A stretch of DNA of 44,983 nt from Christensenella sp. UBA5327 (GCA_002411105.1 DHQX01000005.1:42408-87390); one strand, 5' to 3'. Positions 1 through 8,967 are shown, numbered from the stretch's first letter. The notes: generated by a model from the letters alone, not told the origin. Made by a program: numbers and translations.

Positions 1-1
1 C

Positions 2-985
2 AACATCGGCCTGGTGCTGGTGGTCATCGCCGGGGCTTATCTGGTGAACGCCGGGCGCTCCACCACCGGGAACATCATCGCCTTTCTCAACTATTTCACC
101 ATCATCCTCAACGCCATGCTGGGCATCACCCGGGTGTTTGTGATGTATTCCAAGGGCAAGGCCTCGGCCCTGCGGGTGGAGGAGGTGCTGCTGTTGCCCG
201 AGGACCTGCCGGTGCTTGAGGCCGCGCCCATGAAAACCACACCCTGGCATATCCAGTGGGAAAATGTGAGCTTTTCCTATAACAAGCGCCAGGATAACCT
301 GACCGGCATCTCGTTTGCCCTCAAGCGCGGGCAGACCCTGGGCATCATCGGCGCCACCGGCAGCGGCAAATCCACCCTGATCGCGCTCATGCTCAGGCTC
401 TATGAGGCGGACAGCGGCCGCATCCTCATTGACGGCCAGGACATCCGCACCATCCCCCGGGAGCGGCTGTACGGCATGATGGGGGCAGCTTTCCAGAATG
501 ACTTCATCATGGCGGACACCTTGGCGGAAAACATCCGCTATTTCAGAGACATCTCCGAGGACGCCCTCCGCCTGGCGGTGGAGGACGCCCAGGCGGCAGA
601 CATCGTCCGGGAAAAGGAGCAGGGCCTGCTCCACCGGGCCGCCATCCGCGGCAACAACCTCTCCGGCGGGCAAAAGCAGCGCCTGCTCATCGCCCGGGCA
701 CTGGCAGGGAAGCCGGACCTGCTGATTCTGGACGACGCCTCCTCAGCCCTTGACTACCAGACCGATGCCAGGCTGCGCCGGGCCCTTGGCAGAAACTATC
801 CGGACACCACCAAAATCATCATCGCCCAGCGGGTGAGCGCCATCATGGGGGCAGACCACATCCTGGTGCTGGATGAGGGCCGCATCCACGCCGCCGGCAG
901 CCATGAGGAACTGATGGCTACAAGCGACATCTACCGCAGCATCGCCGACACCCAGATGAGCCTGCTGGAAGGAGCCGCCTCATGA
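2..985 (+). CDS. ABC exporter subunit 1 (TMD-NBD half transporter), 5' partial
   Basis: The reading frame is open from the first bases, so the gene begins upstream; only the last transmembrane helices and the complete nucleotide-binding domain (NBD) are visible. Motifs: Walker A GATGSGKST, Q-loop around AAFQNDFIMADTLAENI, signature LSGGQKQRLLIARAL, Walker B LLILDDASSALD, then IIIAQRVSAI where the H-loop should be. The catalytic Glu after Walker B is Asp and the switch His is Gln, so its own ATP site should be non-hydrolytic, while its signature is perfect. The stop overlaps the next gene's start (ATGA), so the two are translationally coupled and form a heterodimeric type IV exporter of the LmrCD/BmrCD/TM287-288 kind. 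Substrate cannot be told from sequence: drug or lipid export is typical of the family. Confidence 0.93.
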   Translation, partial: NIGLVLVVIAGAYLVNAGRSTTGNIIAFLNYFTIILNAMLGITRVFVMYSKGKASALRVEEVLLLPEDLPVLEAAPMKTTPWHIQWENVSFSYNKRQDNLTGISFALKRGQTLGIIGATGSGKSTLIALMLRLYEADSGRILIDGQDIRTIPRERLYGMMGAAFQNDFIMADTLAENIRYFRDISEDALRLAVEDAQAADIVREKEQGLLHRAAIRGNNLSGGQKQRLLIARALAGKPDLLILDDASSALDYQTDARLRRALGRNYPDTTKIIIAQRVSAIMGADHILVLDEGRIHAAGSHEELMATSDIYRSIADTQMSLLEGAAS

Positions 986-2808
986 GCAATCCGAACCTCA
1001 TCGGCGGCGGGCGCATGAGCCGCATGGAACGCAGCGGGGACGGGCGCCAGGGCGGCGGGCCCAAGGCCTCAAGGCTGAAGACCCTCAAGCGCATCTGGCG
1101 CTATCTGGGGCGGCACCGGGGGCTGCTCATCCTCTCCCTCACCCTGGCGGTGGCGGGGGATGCGCTGGCGCTTTTGGGGCCCAAGCTCTCAGGCGCCGCC
1201 ATCGACGCCATTGGCGTAGGCCAGGGACAAGCGGATTTCCCCCGGGTGCTGCGCCTGGCCATCATCATGGCCGCAGCCTATGCTTTAAGCGCGCTGATCA
1301 GCTATCTCTTAAGCCGGGTGATGCTGCGCACGCGCCGCAAGGTGGTGACCCAGATGCGCCGGGATGTGTTTGGCCGCCTGGTGTCCCTGCCCGTGGGCTA
1401 TTTTGACCGGCATCAGACCGGGGATCTGCTGTCTGTCATCACCTATGACATCGACACGGTCAATGAATCCCTCTCAAGCGATGTCATCCAGCTGCTGCGC
1501 AGCTTGATCACGGTGACGGTATCGCTGATCATGATGCTGTCCATCGCCCCGCAGCTGGTATTGATCTTCCTGGTGACGGTGCCCGCCTCAGCCCTGTACA
1601 CCCGCTGGGCCACAGGCCGGGCACGCCCGATGTTCCGGCAGCGCTCGGCCAAACTGGGAGAGCTCAACGGCATGATGGAGCAGATGATGGACGGCCAGCG
1701 CACCACCAAGGCCTATGCCAGGGAGGCCCAGGTGATCGCCCGGTTTGATGACATCAACGACCAGGCTGTCGCCGCCTACTCCAAGGCGGAATACGCGGGC
1801 ACGCTGGTGTTCAGCTCGGTCAACTTCATCAACAATATTTCCCTGGCGCTGGTGAGCGTGTTCGGAGCGCTGCTGTACCTGGGAGGCGCCGTGGGCCTGG
1901 GCGATATCTCCGCCTTTGTGCAGTATTCCCGCAAGTTCTCAGGCCCCATCAATGAGACCGCCAGCATCGTTGGGGAGCTTCAATCCGCCTTCGCGGCGGC
2001 GGAGCGGGTGTTCCGCCTGCTTGACGCGCTGCCGGAGCCCGCGGACGCGCCGGGCGCCATGGTGCTCGGGGATGTCAAGGGGGATGTGCGGCTAGGCCAG
2101 GTCAACTTCTCCTACCTGCCCCAGGTGCCGGTCATCAAAAACCTGTCCCTCCACGCCAAGCCGGGCGAGGTGGTGGCCATTGTGGGCCCCACCGGCGCTG
2201 GGAAAACCACCATCATCAACCTCCTGATGCGCTTTTATGACATTGATTCCGGCCGCATCACGGTGGACGGGAAGGATATCTACCGCCTTACCCGGGACAG
2301 CCTGAGGGGCGCTTTCACCATGGTTTTGCAGGACAACTGGCTGTTTTACGGCACCGTGCATGACAACATCGCCTACGGCCGCCCCGGCGCCAGCCGGGAA
2401 GAGGTGGAGGCGGCGGCCCGTGCCGCCATGATCCATGGTTTTATCAGCCGCCTGCCCCAGGGCTATGACACGCTGATCGGGGACTCCGGCCACGCCATCT
2501 CCAAGGGGCAAACCCAGCTGCTCACCATCGCCCGGGCCATGCTGGTGGACGCCCGGATGCTGATCCTGGACGAGGCCACCTCAAACGTGGACACCCGCAC
2601 CGAGCAGCGCATCCAAAAGGCCATGCTGCAGCTGATGCACGGCCGCACCTCCTTTGTCATTGCCCACCGCCTGTCCACCATCAAAAACGCTGACCACATC
2701 CTGGTGGTGCGGGACGGCACCGTGGTCGAGCAGGGTGACCACCAGGGCCTCATGGCGCAAAAAGGCTTCTATTCTCAGCTTTATCATGCCCAGTTTGAGA
2801 ACGCCTGA
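982..2808 (+). CDS. ABC exporter subunit 2 (TMD-NBD half transporter)
   Basis: Full-length half transporter of 608 aa: a hydrophilic Gly/Arg-rich N-terminus of about 35 residues, six membrane helices (about 45-330) and an NBD (about 360-600). NBD motifs: Walker A GPTGAGKTT, Q-loop VLQDNWLFYGTVHDNIAYG, degenerate signature ISKGQTQLLTIARAM instead of LSGGQ, Walker B LILDEATSNVD and H-loop IAHRLSTI. Its catalytic Glu and His are intact but its signature is not, the exact complement of the partner ending at 985. Start chosen at the ATGA overlap with GGAAGGAG 8 nt upstream; a second Met lies 12 codons in. Acts in the cytoplasmic membrane as one half of an ATP-driven exporter. No terminator is obvious after the stop. 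Confidence 0.95.
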   Translation: MSNPNLIGGGRMSRMERSGDGRQGGGPKASRLKTLKRIWRYLGRHRGLLILSLTLAVAGDALALLGPKLSGAAIDAIGVGQGQADFPRVLRLAIIMAAAYALSALISYLLSRVMLRTRRKVVTQMRRDVFGRLVSLPVGYFDRHQTGDLLSVITYDIDTVNESLSSDVIQLLRSLITVTVSLIMMLSIAPQLVLIFLVTVPASALYTRWATGRARPMFRQRSAKLGELNGMMEQMMDGQRTTKAYAREAQVIARFDDINDQAVAAYSKAEYAGTLVFSSVNFINNISLALVSVFGALLYLGGAVGLGDISAFVQYSRKFSGPINETASIVGELQSAFAAAERVFRLLDALPEPADAPGAMVLGDVKGDVRLGQVNFSYLPQVPVIKNLSLHAKPGEVVAIVGPTGAGKTTIINLLMRFYDIDSGRITVDGKDIYRLTRDSLRGAFTMVLQDNWLFYGTVHDNIAYGRPGASREEVEAAARAAMIHGFISRLPQGYDTLIGDSGHAISKGQTQLLTIARAMLVDARMLILDEATSNVDTRTEQRIQKAMLQLMHGRTSFVIAHRLSTIKNADHILVVRDGTVVEQGDHQGLMAQKGFYSQLYHAQFENA

Positions 2809-2844
2809 TCCCGCAAAAAACCAATGCTATCAACGGTTTCCGCT

Positions 2845-2873
2845 TTGACGAAACCCCGTATTTTGTTTAATAT
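2845..2873 (+). promoter_or_regulatory. Sigma-A promoter for the GlsB/YeaQ gene
   Basis: TTGACG (2845-2850), 17 bp spacer, TAATAT (2868-2873), giving a start near 2880 and a leader of about 65 nt. A short inverted repeat GGTTTC/GAAACC (2835-2840/2850-2855) flanks the -35 box and may be a weak terminator of the ABC genes or an operator. Confidence 0.7.
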
Positions 2874-2944
2874 TCGACAGCGCAGGGTATATTGTATTAT
2901 GCTCAATGCTGAAAACTGTTTGGAGCAGCAAGAAAGGAGACCTT

Positions 2945-3193
2945 ATGGGCATCATTTCCTGGATTATCCTGGGCGCGCTGGCCGGCTGGATTGCCAGCAA
3001 GATCATGAAGACCGACCACTCCATGGGCGCTGTGGCCAATATCATCGTGGGCATCGTGGGCGCATTCATCGGCGGCATCGTGATGAACATGATCGGCAAG
3101 GTCGGCGTCACCGACTTTGACATCCGCTCATTCCTGGTGGCTCTGCTGGGCTCTGTCATTCTATTGGCCATCGTGAAAGCTGTGCGGAAGTAA
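2945..3193 (+). CDS. GlsB/YeaQ/YmgE family small membrane protein
   Basis: An 82-aa Gly-rich integral membrane protein with three hydrophobic helices: GIISWIILGALAGWIASKIM, then GAVANIIVGIVGAFIGGIVM, then a C-terminal helix ending IVKAVRK. This is the transglycosylase-associated (GlsB/YeaQ/YmgE) family, often stress-induced; the molecular function is unknown and the old 'transglycosylase-associated' name is not evidence of an enzyme. An in-frame upstream ATG exists at 2906, but AGAAAGGAGA lies just before 2945 and the family's conserved MGII start is there, so 2945 is chosen. Monocistronic: own promoter upstream and a strong terminator downstream. Confidence 0.9.
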   Translation: MGIISWIILGALAGWIASKIMKTDHSMGAVANIIVGIVGAFIGGIVMNMIGKVGVTDFDIRSFLVALLGSVILLAIVKAVRK

Positions 3194-3214
3194 GCAGCGG
3201 AATACGAGATTGCA

Positions 3215-3255
3215 AAAAGCAGGGAGAGGGCCGAATCAGCCCTCTCCCTGCTTTT
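3215..3255. terminator. Bidirectional intrinsic terminator
   Basis: Perfect 17-bp stem (3215-3231 with 3239-3255), 7-nt loop, A-run on the left and T-run on the right. It separates the convergent GlsB-like gene (stop 3193) and alcohol dehydrogenase (stop 3267) and should work in both directions. Confidence 0.92.
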
Positions 3256-3266
3256 GTCATGCTTTT

Positions 3267-4445
3267 TTACTTGCAGAGCTTGTAGATGTTGAGCACATCC
3301 TGCCAGCGCAGCTTCTTGAGGCCGCCCAGAGGGGTTTCCTCACCATAGGCGATGCCGGTGGCGCGCTTGGCCATGGTCTCCAGCTGGCTTTCGTCAATGC
3401 CCAGCTCGCTCAGCGTCTGGGGCAGGCCCATGCGGCGATAGAACTGGCGCAGGCGCTCAATGCCTTCCAGCACCAGCTCCTCCTTGTCCCGGAAGCCCTT
3501 GGTGACACCCATCACCTTGACGGCAAACTGGGCAAACATATCGATGTTGTCCTTGTACACATAGGTCATCCAGGCCGGGGTCACCACCGCCAGGCCGGCG
3601 CCATGGGCCACGTCATAAATGGCGCTGAGTTCGTGCTCCATGTTGTGGCAAGCCCAGTCCTGCTCGCGCCCCATGCCCAACAGACCATTGTGGGCCACGG
3701 TGCCGGCGAATCCGATCTCCGCCCAAGCATCGTAGTTTTTGGGGTCTTTGAGCACGGCGGGGCCGTTGGCGATGATGGTGGTCAGCGTCGCCTCGCACAG
3801 CGCATCGGTCAGGTCCACATGGGTGGTGTTGGTGAAATAGCGCTCAAACACATGGCTCATCATGTCAGCCACGCCGTTGGCGATCTGATCAGGGGGGAGG
3901 GTGAAGAACAGCTCCGGGTTCATGATGGAGATGAGCGGCCGCAGGTGGGGGCTGCCATAGCCATACTTGCGCTGGGTGTCCTCCTTGGTGATGACGGTGT
4001 CGCCGCTGGACTCGCTGCCCGCCGCGGGAATCGTGAGGATAATGGCCACAGGCAGCGCTTTATTGATGGGCAGCGCCTTGTCATATACCTCCCACACATC
4101 GCCCTCATAATAAACGCCCATGGCGATGGCCTTGGCTGAGTCGATGGCGCTGCCGCCGCCCACAGCCAGGATCAGGTCCACCCCCTCTTTTTTGCACAAC
4201 TCAATCCCCTCATGCACCAGGGAGAGACGGGGATTGGGCACAACGCCGCCCAATTCCACAAAGGCGATGCCGTGCTCATTGAGTGAGGCCACCACCTGAT
4301 CATAAAGCCCGGTCTTCTTGATGCTGCCCCCGCCGTAGTGCAGCAGCACCTTCTTGGCATGGGGCTTGAGCAACTTGCCGATCTTCTGCTGGGTATCCCG
4401 CCCGAACACGATGCGAGCCGGGGCATAAAAATCAAAGTTCATCAT
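3267..4445 (-). CDS. Iron-containing alcohol dehydrogenase (NADPH-dependent butanol dehydrogenase/YqhD type)
   Basis: 392 aa, normal length for group III alcohol dehydrogenases. The N-terminal Rossmann-like domain carries GGGSAIDSAKAIA (nucleotide binding). The C-terminal helical domain holds the metal ligands: DMMSHVFERYF (Asp, His) and, further on, HNMEHELSAIYDVAHGAG with the two later His residues. The family reduces aldehydes such as butyraldehyde to alcohols with NAD(P)H in the cytoplasm during fermentation, or detoxifies aldehydes; GGGS near residue 40 suits the NADPH-preferring BDH/YqhD branch, but cofactor and substrate are inference. Start at the first of two adjacent Met codons with AGGAGGG 7 nt upstream. 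Own promoter and terminator, so probably a single-gene unit. Confidence 0.93.
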   Translation of the reverse strand: MMNFDFYAPARIVFGRDTQQKIGKLLKPHAKKVLLHYGGGSIKKTGLYDQVVASLNEHGIAFVELGGVVPNPRLSLVHEGIELCKKEGVDLILAVGGGSAIDSAKAIAMGVYYEGDVWEVYDKALPINKALPVAIILTIPAAGSESSGDTVITKEDTQRKYGYGSPHLRPLISIMNPELFFTLPPDQIANGVADMMSHVFERYFTNTTHVDLTDALCEATLTTIIANGPAVLKDPKNYDAWAEIGFAGTVAHNGLLGMGREQDWACHNMEHELSAIYDVAHGAGLAVVTPAWMTYVYKDNIDMFAQFAVKVMGVTKGFRDKEELVLEGIERLRQFYRRMGLPQTLSELGIDESQLETMAKRATGIAYGEETPLGGLKKLRWQDVLNIYKLCK

Positions 4446-4478
4446 GATAAAACCCTCCTAATTAACTCACTTTGTATT

Positions 4479-4508
4479 AGTATACCACTTATTACATGAT
4501 ACAAAACG
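4479..4508 (-). promoter_or_regulatory. Possible promoter of the alcohol dehydrogenase gene
   Basis: On the minus strand a good -10 TATACT (4479-4484) lies 33 bp before the start codon; the -35 region is only TTTTG-like and weak. Activator-dependent or weak promoter; low certainty. Confidence 0.4.
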
Positions 4509-4516
4509 CCGGCCAG

Positions 4517-5902
4517 TCAGGCCACGATGTTGTTCTGCCACTTGCCATAGCGGATGAGCAACAGGCCGATCGCGCATTTGAGGGCCTGGGCAGACTGGCT
4601 GATGGCGTACAGCGTCAGGATGGGGAGGCTGGTTCCCTTCACCAGGAAATAAGCGAAGGGCACCATCACCACCCAGTTGAAAAAGGAGTCAAACAGGAAG
4701 GTGATGACCGTGGACCCGCCGGATCTGAGCACAAAATAGGCGGTGTGGGTGATGGCGTTGAGCGGCATCATGGCGCTGGACACCAGGATGATGCCGGTCA
4801 CCAGGTGGCGCACCACCTCCTCGGTGTTGTAAAGCCTGGGGAAGACCGGGGAGAGCACCGCCATGGCAGCGCCTATCACCAGGCACATGGCCACCGACAA
4901 GAACAGCAGCCGCCAGGCGGTTGACCGGGCACGCGGCATATCCCCCGCCCCCAGCGCCTGGCCCACCATCACCGCCACCGCGTTGCCGATGGAGATGAAA
5001 AACACATTGAACAGGTTGGAGATGGTGCTGGCGATGGAGATAGCAGCCAGCACATACAGTGCCCGCATGGAATAGATCTGGTTCAAGGTGGCGATGGCCA
5101 GGGACCATAAGGCCTCGTTCACCATCAGGGGCGCGCCGCGCCTGAGGACTGACCTGATCAGCCGCCCGGGCACTTTCAGGCGCTTGTATACGCCATGCAA
5201 ATGGGAAACAGCCTTTCGCCCATGCACAGCATACAGGATGATGCCCAGCTCCACAAACCGGGAGAGCACCGTAGCCACTGCCGCCCCCATCACGCCCCAG
5301 GCGGGAAAGCCGAAGTGGCCGAAGATCAACACATAGTTGAACACCAGGTTGGTCAAAACCGCTGCCACGCTGGCCTTCATGGGCAGCATCGTCTCCCCGG
5401 CTTCCCTGAGGGTGCTGGCATAGCTCATGGAAAAGGCGAAGGGCAGCATGCCCAGCAGCATCCATAGAATGTATTCCCGCCCAAAAACCAAAATGGCATC
5501 GGCCAGGGCCGCCTCCCCCTCTCCCTGGAGGAACAGGCGGATGAGGGGATCATGGAAATTGATCACCACCAGCAGATACAGCGCGAAGATGATCCCTGAA
5601 AACCAGATCTTCAGCCGGAAGGTGTCCCGGAAGCCATCCAGGTTTTCCGCCCCGTAGAACTGGGCGCCAAAGATGCTGGGCCCTGAGAGCACGCCGAAGA
5701 TCAGGAGGTTGAAGATGAACACCAGCTGGTTGGCAATCGCCACGCCCGACACCTGGGCCGTGCCCAGCTGCCCCACCATGATATTGTCCAGCATGTTCAC
5801 AAAGTTGGTGACGCTGTTCTGGATGATCACCGGAACCACAATGGCGGTCACCTGGCGGTAAAACGCCCGGTCACCAATAAAAACACGCTTGAAACGGCTC
5901 AT
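4517..5902 (-). CDS. MATE family efflux transporter
   Basis: 461 aa, about 12 transmembrane helices in two pseudo-repeats, the normal size and pattern of the multidrug and toxin extrusion family. The N-terminus has the typical VTAIVVPVIIQNSVTNFVNM stretch followed by LDNIMVGQLGTAQVSGVAIANQ, the family hallmark (D-x-I-M-V-G). Members exchange Na+ or H+ for drugs or other small molecules across the cytoplasmic membrane; specificity cannot be predicted here. Start supported by AAAGGCGGGG about 4 nt before the ATG. It lies downstream of the penicillin-binding protein gene on the same strand, with 142 bp between them, so co-transcription by read-through is possible but not required. Confidence 0.93.
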   Translation of the reverse strand: MSRFKRVFIGDRAFYRQVTAIVVPVIIQNSVTNFVNMLDNIMVGQLGTAQVSGVAIANQLVFIFNLLIFGVLSGPSIFGAQFYGAENLDGFRDTFRLKIWFSGIIFALYLLVVINFHDPLIRLFLQGEGEAALADAILVFGREYILWMLLGMLPFAFSMSYASTLREAGETMLPMKASVAAVLTNLVFNYVLIFGHFGFPAWGVMGAAVATVLSRFVELGIILYAVHGRKAVSHLHGVYKRLKVPGRLIRSVLRRGAPLMVNEALWSLAIATLNQIYSMRALYVLAAISIASTISNLFNVFFISIGNAVAVMVGQALGAGDMPRARSTAWRLLFLSVAMCLVIGAAMAVLSPVFPRLYNTEEVVRHLVTGIILVSSAMMPLNAITHTAYFVLRSGGSTVITFLFDSFFNWVVMVPFAYFLVKGTSLPILTLYAISQSAQALKCAIGLLLIRYGKWQNNIVA

Positions 5903-5970
5903 AAACCCCGCCTTTACATCACTTGCCCAGTTGGCAGGGTCATTTTGTCATATCGGCGGAAAATAGGCAA

Positions 5971-5999
5971 GGGACAAACGGCAGCCATCGGTTTGTCCC
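5971..5999 (-). terminator. Hairpin downstream of the penicillin-binding protein gene
   Basis: Perfect 9-bp stem GGGACAAAC/GTTTGTCCC with an 11-nt loop, between the PBP stop (6045) and the MATE start (5902). No real T-run follows on the minus strand, so it is at best a weak terminator or an mRNA 3'-end stabiliser. Confidence 0.4.
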
Positions 6000-6044
6000 A
6001 TCCTCATCTGCTGATGCCATATCCCCCAGATGTTGTTCCGCTTG

Positions 6045-8738
6045 TTATTGCGCCGCCGCCATCGCCTGGGTCAGGATACCCATGGCGCTGGCCAGGGCAT
6101 CAAGGCCGGGGTTCTGGCTGATGACGGTGTTCAGGTTATTGATGGCGCTGAGCAGGCCCTCATACTGGGGCGTGCCAGGGGCCAGGCCCGCCAATTGGCT
6201 GGAGGCCGCCACCAGCAGGTTCTGGGCGTCAGGCAGGAGGGTGTTGGTGACAACGCCCTGGCCATAATCCCCCGGCTGGCTGTGGAGTGTGCAGGTCTGG
6301 GCAGATGCCAGGGAAGACCCGGCGCTGCCATAGCCCAGGGCCGCATACGGGCCCAGATACTGGGAGAGCACACTCGCGTACTGGGTGCCGGCAAAGCGGG
6401 CCAGCGGGTGCCCCTGGGGCAGCACCAGGGCGCCCCGGCTGGCCTGGGTTTCAGGCGGGCAATAGGGGCCGGCCACCATGTTGCTGGCGGTGCAGATGGT
6501 GACATTCTGATGCATCTGGCAGGACACCTGGGGCGCTGTCTCACGCGCCACGTAGTCGGTGACGGTGCCGTAGCCCATGGCGTCCTGACGGCAGGCCTCG
6601 GTGGCCAATTGCCCCGACACCGCGCAGGTGGTGACCCGGGTAAGCCCATAGTTTTCAGGCCCGCCGTCCAGGATGTCCCGGTTTTGCAGGTTTTTATCCT
6701 GGTGGATTTTGGCCATGAAGGCCTGCCAGAGCTTGGCGGCGGAGTTGCCGCCGGTGGTTTTTGAAGAAAGGGCCTTGTAGTTGTCATGCCCGATCCACAC
6801 AGACCCGGAATACCAACCGGTGAGCCCGCTGAAAAACACGCCCTTCTGGTCGGAGTTGGTGCCGGTTTTGCCGGCCACGGTCTGCCCTGAGATCCTGGCG
6901 GCCCGGCCGGTGCCATCGGTGATGACCTGCTTCATGATGTCAACGGTCAGCCACGCGCTGGAGGGTTTATACACCTGGCGGCGGTCCTGGCTGGCATGGG
7001 CGTCATAAATCACCTTGCCATTTTTATCCATGATGCCCAGGAAGCTGATGGGCCGCTGATAGACCCCGGCATTGCCCAAAACGCCAAAGGCGGTGGCCAT
7101 CTCAAGGGGCGTAAGCCCCGAGGACCCCAGCGCCACGCCAAAGGGGGTGGCCGCGATATGCTCCTCCGCAGCCCCCAGCCGCCTTAAATAGTCCACTGCC
7201 CGGTCGACGCCCACGTAATTCATCATCACCCAGGCAGCCGCGGTGTTGTCAGACTTGACCAGCGCCGTGCGGAAGCTCTCCGGCCCCCGGTAGCTGCTGC
7301 CACCATAGTTCTGCGGCCAGGAATCCTTCCGGTCGCTGCCCAGCCAGCCCTGGATGGGCAGGGGCATGTTATAGGCCACGCTGCCTCCCCCGGCCCCCAT
7401 GTCAAAAGCCGGGGCATACACCGTGATGGGCTTGATGGAGGAGCCCACGGGCATGTTCATGTCGGTGGCGCGGTTTAAGGTCTTGCGGGTGGTGGGCGGC
7501 GTGCGGCTGCCCACGATGGCCTTGATCTCGCCTGTGCGGTAGTCGATGATGGCGGCGCCCGCCTGGGGCTGGATGATGTCGGTGAAGGTGCCGTCCGGGT
7601 TTTTGGCGCGGAAGGTCTCAGTCCCCGGATCGCGCAGCTTGGGATAGTCGCTGTAGTTGTACAGGGTATCCTCCAGCGTCTTTTGCATCTGGGTGTCAAG
7701 GGCCAGGTAGACCTTGTAGCCGCCGGTGCGCAGCCGCGTCTCCATGCGGGCGCGGTTGCGGGCGTTGTTCTCCAGCCCCTCAAGCCCAAGCAGCGTCTGC
7801 ACCACATCCTTGACCGCGTATTCCACATAGTGCACATAGGGGTAGAGGGTTTTGACCTGGGGGTCTTCCTCAAGCACGCCCGCGGTATCGATGCCCTGGG
7901 CCTCGGTGAACTGCTGGTGGGTGATCATCTGGTGCTCATACATCACGCGCAGCACATAATTGGTGCGGTTGTTGGTGATGGCGATATAGTCGGTGCCCTC
8001 GGCATGGCGGGTGTAGAAATTGCGCCTGCAGTTATAGTAGTAGGGGTTGGTGGTCATCCCCGCCAGCATGGCGCACTCCCTGAGGCTGAGCTCATGCAGC
8101 TCCTTGCCGAAATAGCCCTCCGCCGCCACCTTCACGCCGTAGTAGTTCTCCCCCAGGTAGATGGTGTTCAGGTAGCTCTCCAGAATCTCGTCCTTGGTGT
8201 AGCGGGTCTCCAGCTGCATGGCCAGGTAGGCCTCCTGGATTTTGCGCTTGTAGCTCTGCTCAGAGGACAGCAGCGTGTTTTTGATCAACTGCTGGGTGAT
8301 GGTGGAGCCGCCCTGCTGGGAGCCGGAGACAAAGTTGGTGACAAAGGCGCCCACAATGCGCTTGACATCGATGCCGCTGTGGGTGTAAAAGCGCACATCC
8401 TCCGCCGCCACAAAGGCGTTGCGCAGGTTTTGGGGCATGGTGTCGATGCTCACCACGATGCGGTTCTCAGTGCCCTTGTAGTCGGTGATGAGGTTGCCGT
8501 CCCGGTCATAGAAGAAGGAGGTCTGGTCCTGGTCGCCGATTTTGGCGATGTCAAGAACAGGCGCAGTCTCCACATAGGCCTTGGCGATGCCCACCACAGC
8601 GCCGATGCCTGCCAGGCCCGCCAGCAGCACCACCAGCAACAGCATCTGGAAGGTGTTGATGATCACCGCCAGCACGAAGCTGGGCTTGCGCGTGCGGCGC
8701 TTGAAAAGCCGGCGGCGGGGGCTTTCCTCCTGGTCCAT
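6045..8738 (-). CDS. Class A penicillin-binding protein (PBP1A-like transglycosylase/transpeptidase)
   Basis: Bifunctional peptidoglycan polymerase of 897 aa anchored by one N-terminal helix (about 20-53) after a basic cytoplasmic tail. Glycosyltransferase 51 motifs: AAEDVRFYTHSGID (catalytic Glu about 113), GGSTITQQLIKN, RKIQEAYLAMQLE and LESYLNTIYLGENYYG. Transpeptidase motifs: SSIK (about 433, nucleophile Ser), SDN (about 496) and KTGT (about 624). It polymerises and cross-links peptidoglycan outside the membrane and is a beta-lactam target; no motif is degenerate. A Pro/Gly/Ser-rich tail follows. Start set at 8738 because GAAGGG lies 6 nt upstream; the longer frame begins with TTG at 8819, which lies at or before the predicted transcription start. 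A strong AGGAGG at about 8792-8797 faces no start codon. Confidence 0.95.
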   Translation of the reverse strand: MDQEESPRRRLFKRRTRKPSFVLAVIINTFQMLLLVVLLAGLAGIGAVVGIAKAYVETAPVLDIAKIGDQDQTSFFYDRDGNLITDYKGTENRIVVSIDTMPQNLRNAFVAAEDVRFYTHSGIDVKRIVGAFVTNFVSGSQQGGSTITQQLIKNTLLSSEQSYKRKIQEAYLAMQLETRYTKDEILESYLNTIYLGENYYGVKVAAEGYFGKELHELSLRECAMLAGMTTNPYYYNCRRNFYTRHAEGTDYIAITNNRTNYVLRVMYEHQMITHQQFTEAQGIDTAGVLEEDPQVKTLYPYVHYVEYAVKDVVQTLLGLEGLENNARNRARMETRLRTGGYKVYLALDTQMQKTLEDTLYNYSDYPKLRDPGTETFRAKNPDGTFTDIIQPQAGAAIIDYRTGEIKAIVGSRTPPTTRKTLNRATDMNMPVGSSIKPITVYAPAFDMGAGGGSVAYNMPLPIQGWLGSDRKDSWPQNYGGSSYRGPESFRTALVKSDNTAAAWVMMNYVGVDRAVDYLRRLGAAEEHIAATPFGVALGSSGLTPLEMATAFGVLGNAGVYQRPISFLGIMDKNGKVIYDAHASQDRRQVYKPSSAWLTVDIMKQVITDGTGRAARISGQTVAGKTGTNSDQKGVFFSGLTGWYSGSVWIGHDNYKALSSKTTGGNSAAKLWQAFMAKIHQDKNLQNRDILDGGPENYGLTRVTTCAVSGQLATEACRQDAMGYGTVTDYVARETAPQVSCQMHQNVTICTASNMVAGPYCPPETQASRGALVLPQGHPLARFAGTQYASVLSQYLGPYAALGYGSAGSSLASAQTCTLHSQPGDYGQGVVTNTLLPDAQNLLVAASSQLAGLAPGTPQYEGLLSAINNLNTVISQNPGLDALASAMGILTQAMAAAQ

Positions 8739-8818
8739 ATGCATCCCTTCGTCAACAAAGGGTTGGTTCTTAAAAAGCCTGTTGATGGTCGGTCCTCCTG
8801 TGGCTGTGGGATGGGGCA

Positions 8819-8827
8819 ATTATATCA
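8819..8827 (-). promoter_or_regulatory. Extended -10 promoter of the penicillin-binding protein gene
   Basis: TGATATAAT on the minus strand is a perfect extended -10 (TGn-TATAAT); no good -35 is visible. Start predicted near 8812, which rules out the TTG at 8819 as translation start and gives a leader of about 73 nt. Confidence 0.65.
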
Positions 8828-8895
8828 CAAAGGGGGAGGCTGCTGCCAGCATGCATAAAAGCCCGGTAACAACTGGGCAAATGGCGCCAATATGC

Positions 8896-8924
8896 TTGAC
8901 ACTGCCTGACACATGCTGTAAGAT
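8896..8924 (+). promoter_or_regulatory. Sigma-A promoter of the CARDB-like surface protein gene
   Basis: TTGACA (8896-8901), 17 bp, TAAGAT (8919-8924); start near 8931. Divergent from the PBP promoter about 75 bp away. Confidence 0.72.
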
Positions 8925-8950
8925 GTCCGTAATAATTAGGTTCCGGCCAA

Positions 8951-8967
8951 AGCGCGCAAAGCGCGCT
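8951..8967 (+). other. 5'-UTR hairpin abutting the ribosome binding site
   Basis: AGCGCGC-AAA-GCGCGCT, a perfect 7-bp all-strong stem with a 3-nt loop, ending directly before GGAAGGAGG (8968-8976). It lies inside the predicted transcript and may stabilise the mRNA 5' end or affect ribosome access. Confidence 0.6.

Noticed and set aside
8739..8819. Longer N-terminus of the penicillin-binding protein starting at TTG 8819
   Set aside because: The TTG lies at or upstream of the predicted transcript start from the extended -10 promoter, has no ribosome binding site, and the added residues are not family-like.
7683..8858. 391-codon plus-strand frame across the penicillin-binding protein gene, and similar long frames opposite gyrA, gyrB and the alcohol dehydrogenase
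   Set aside because: Antisense shadows: no domains, no ribosome binding sites, and the opposite strand carries complete catalytic motifs.
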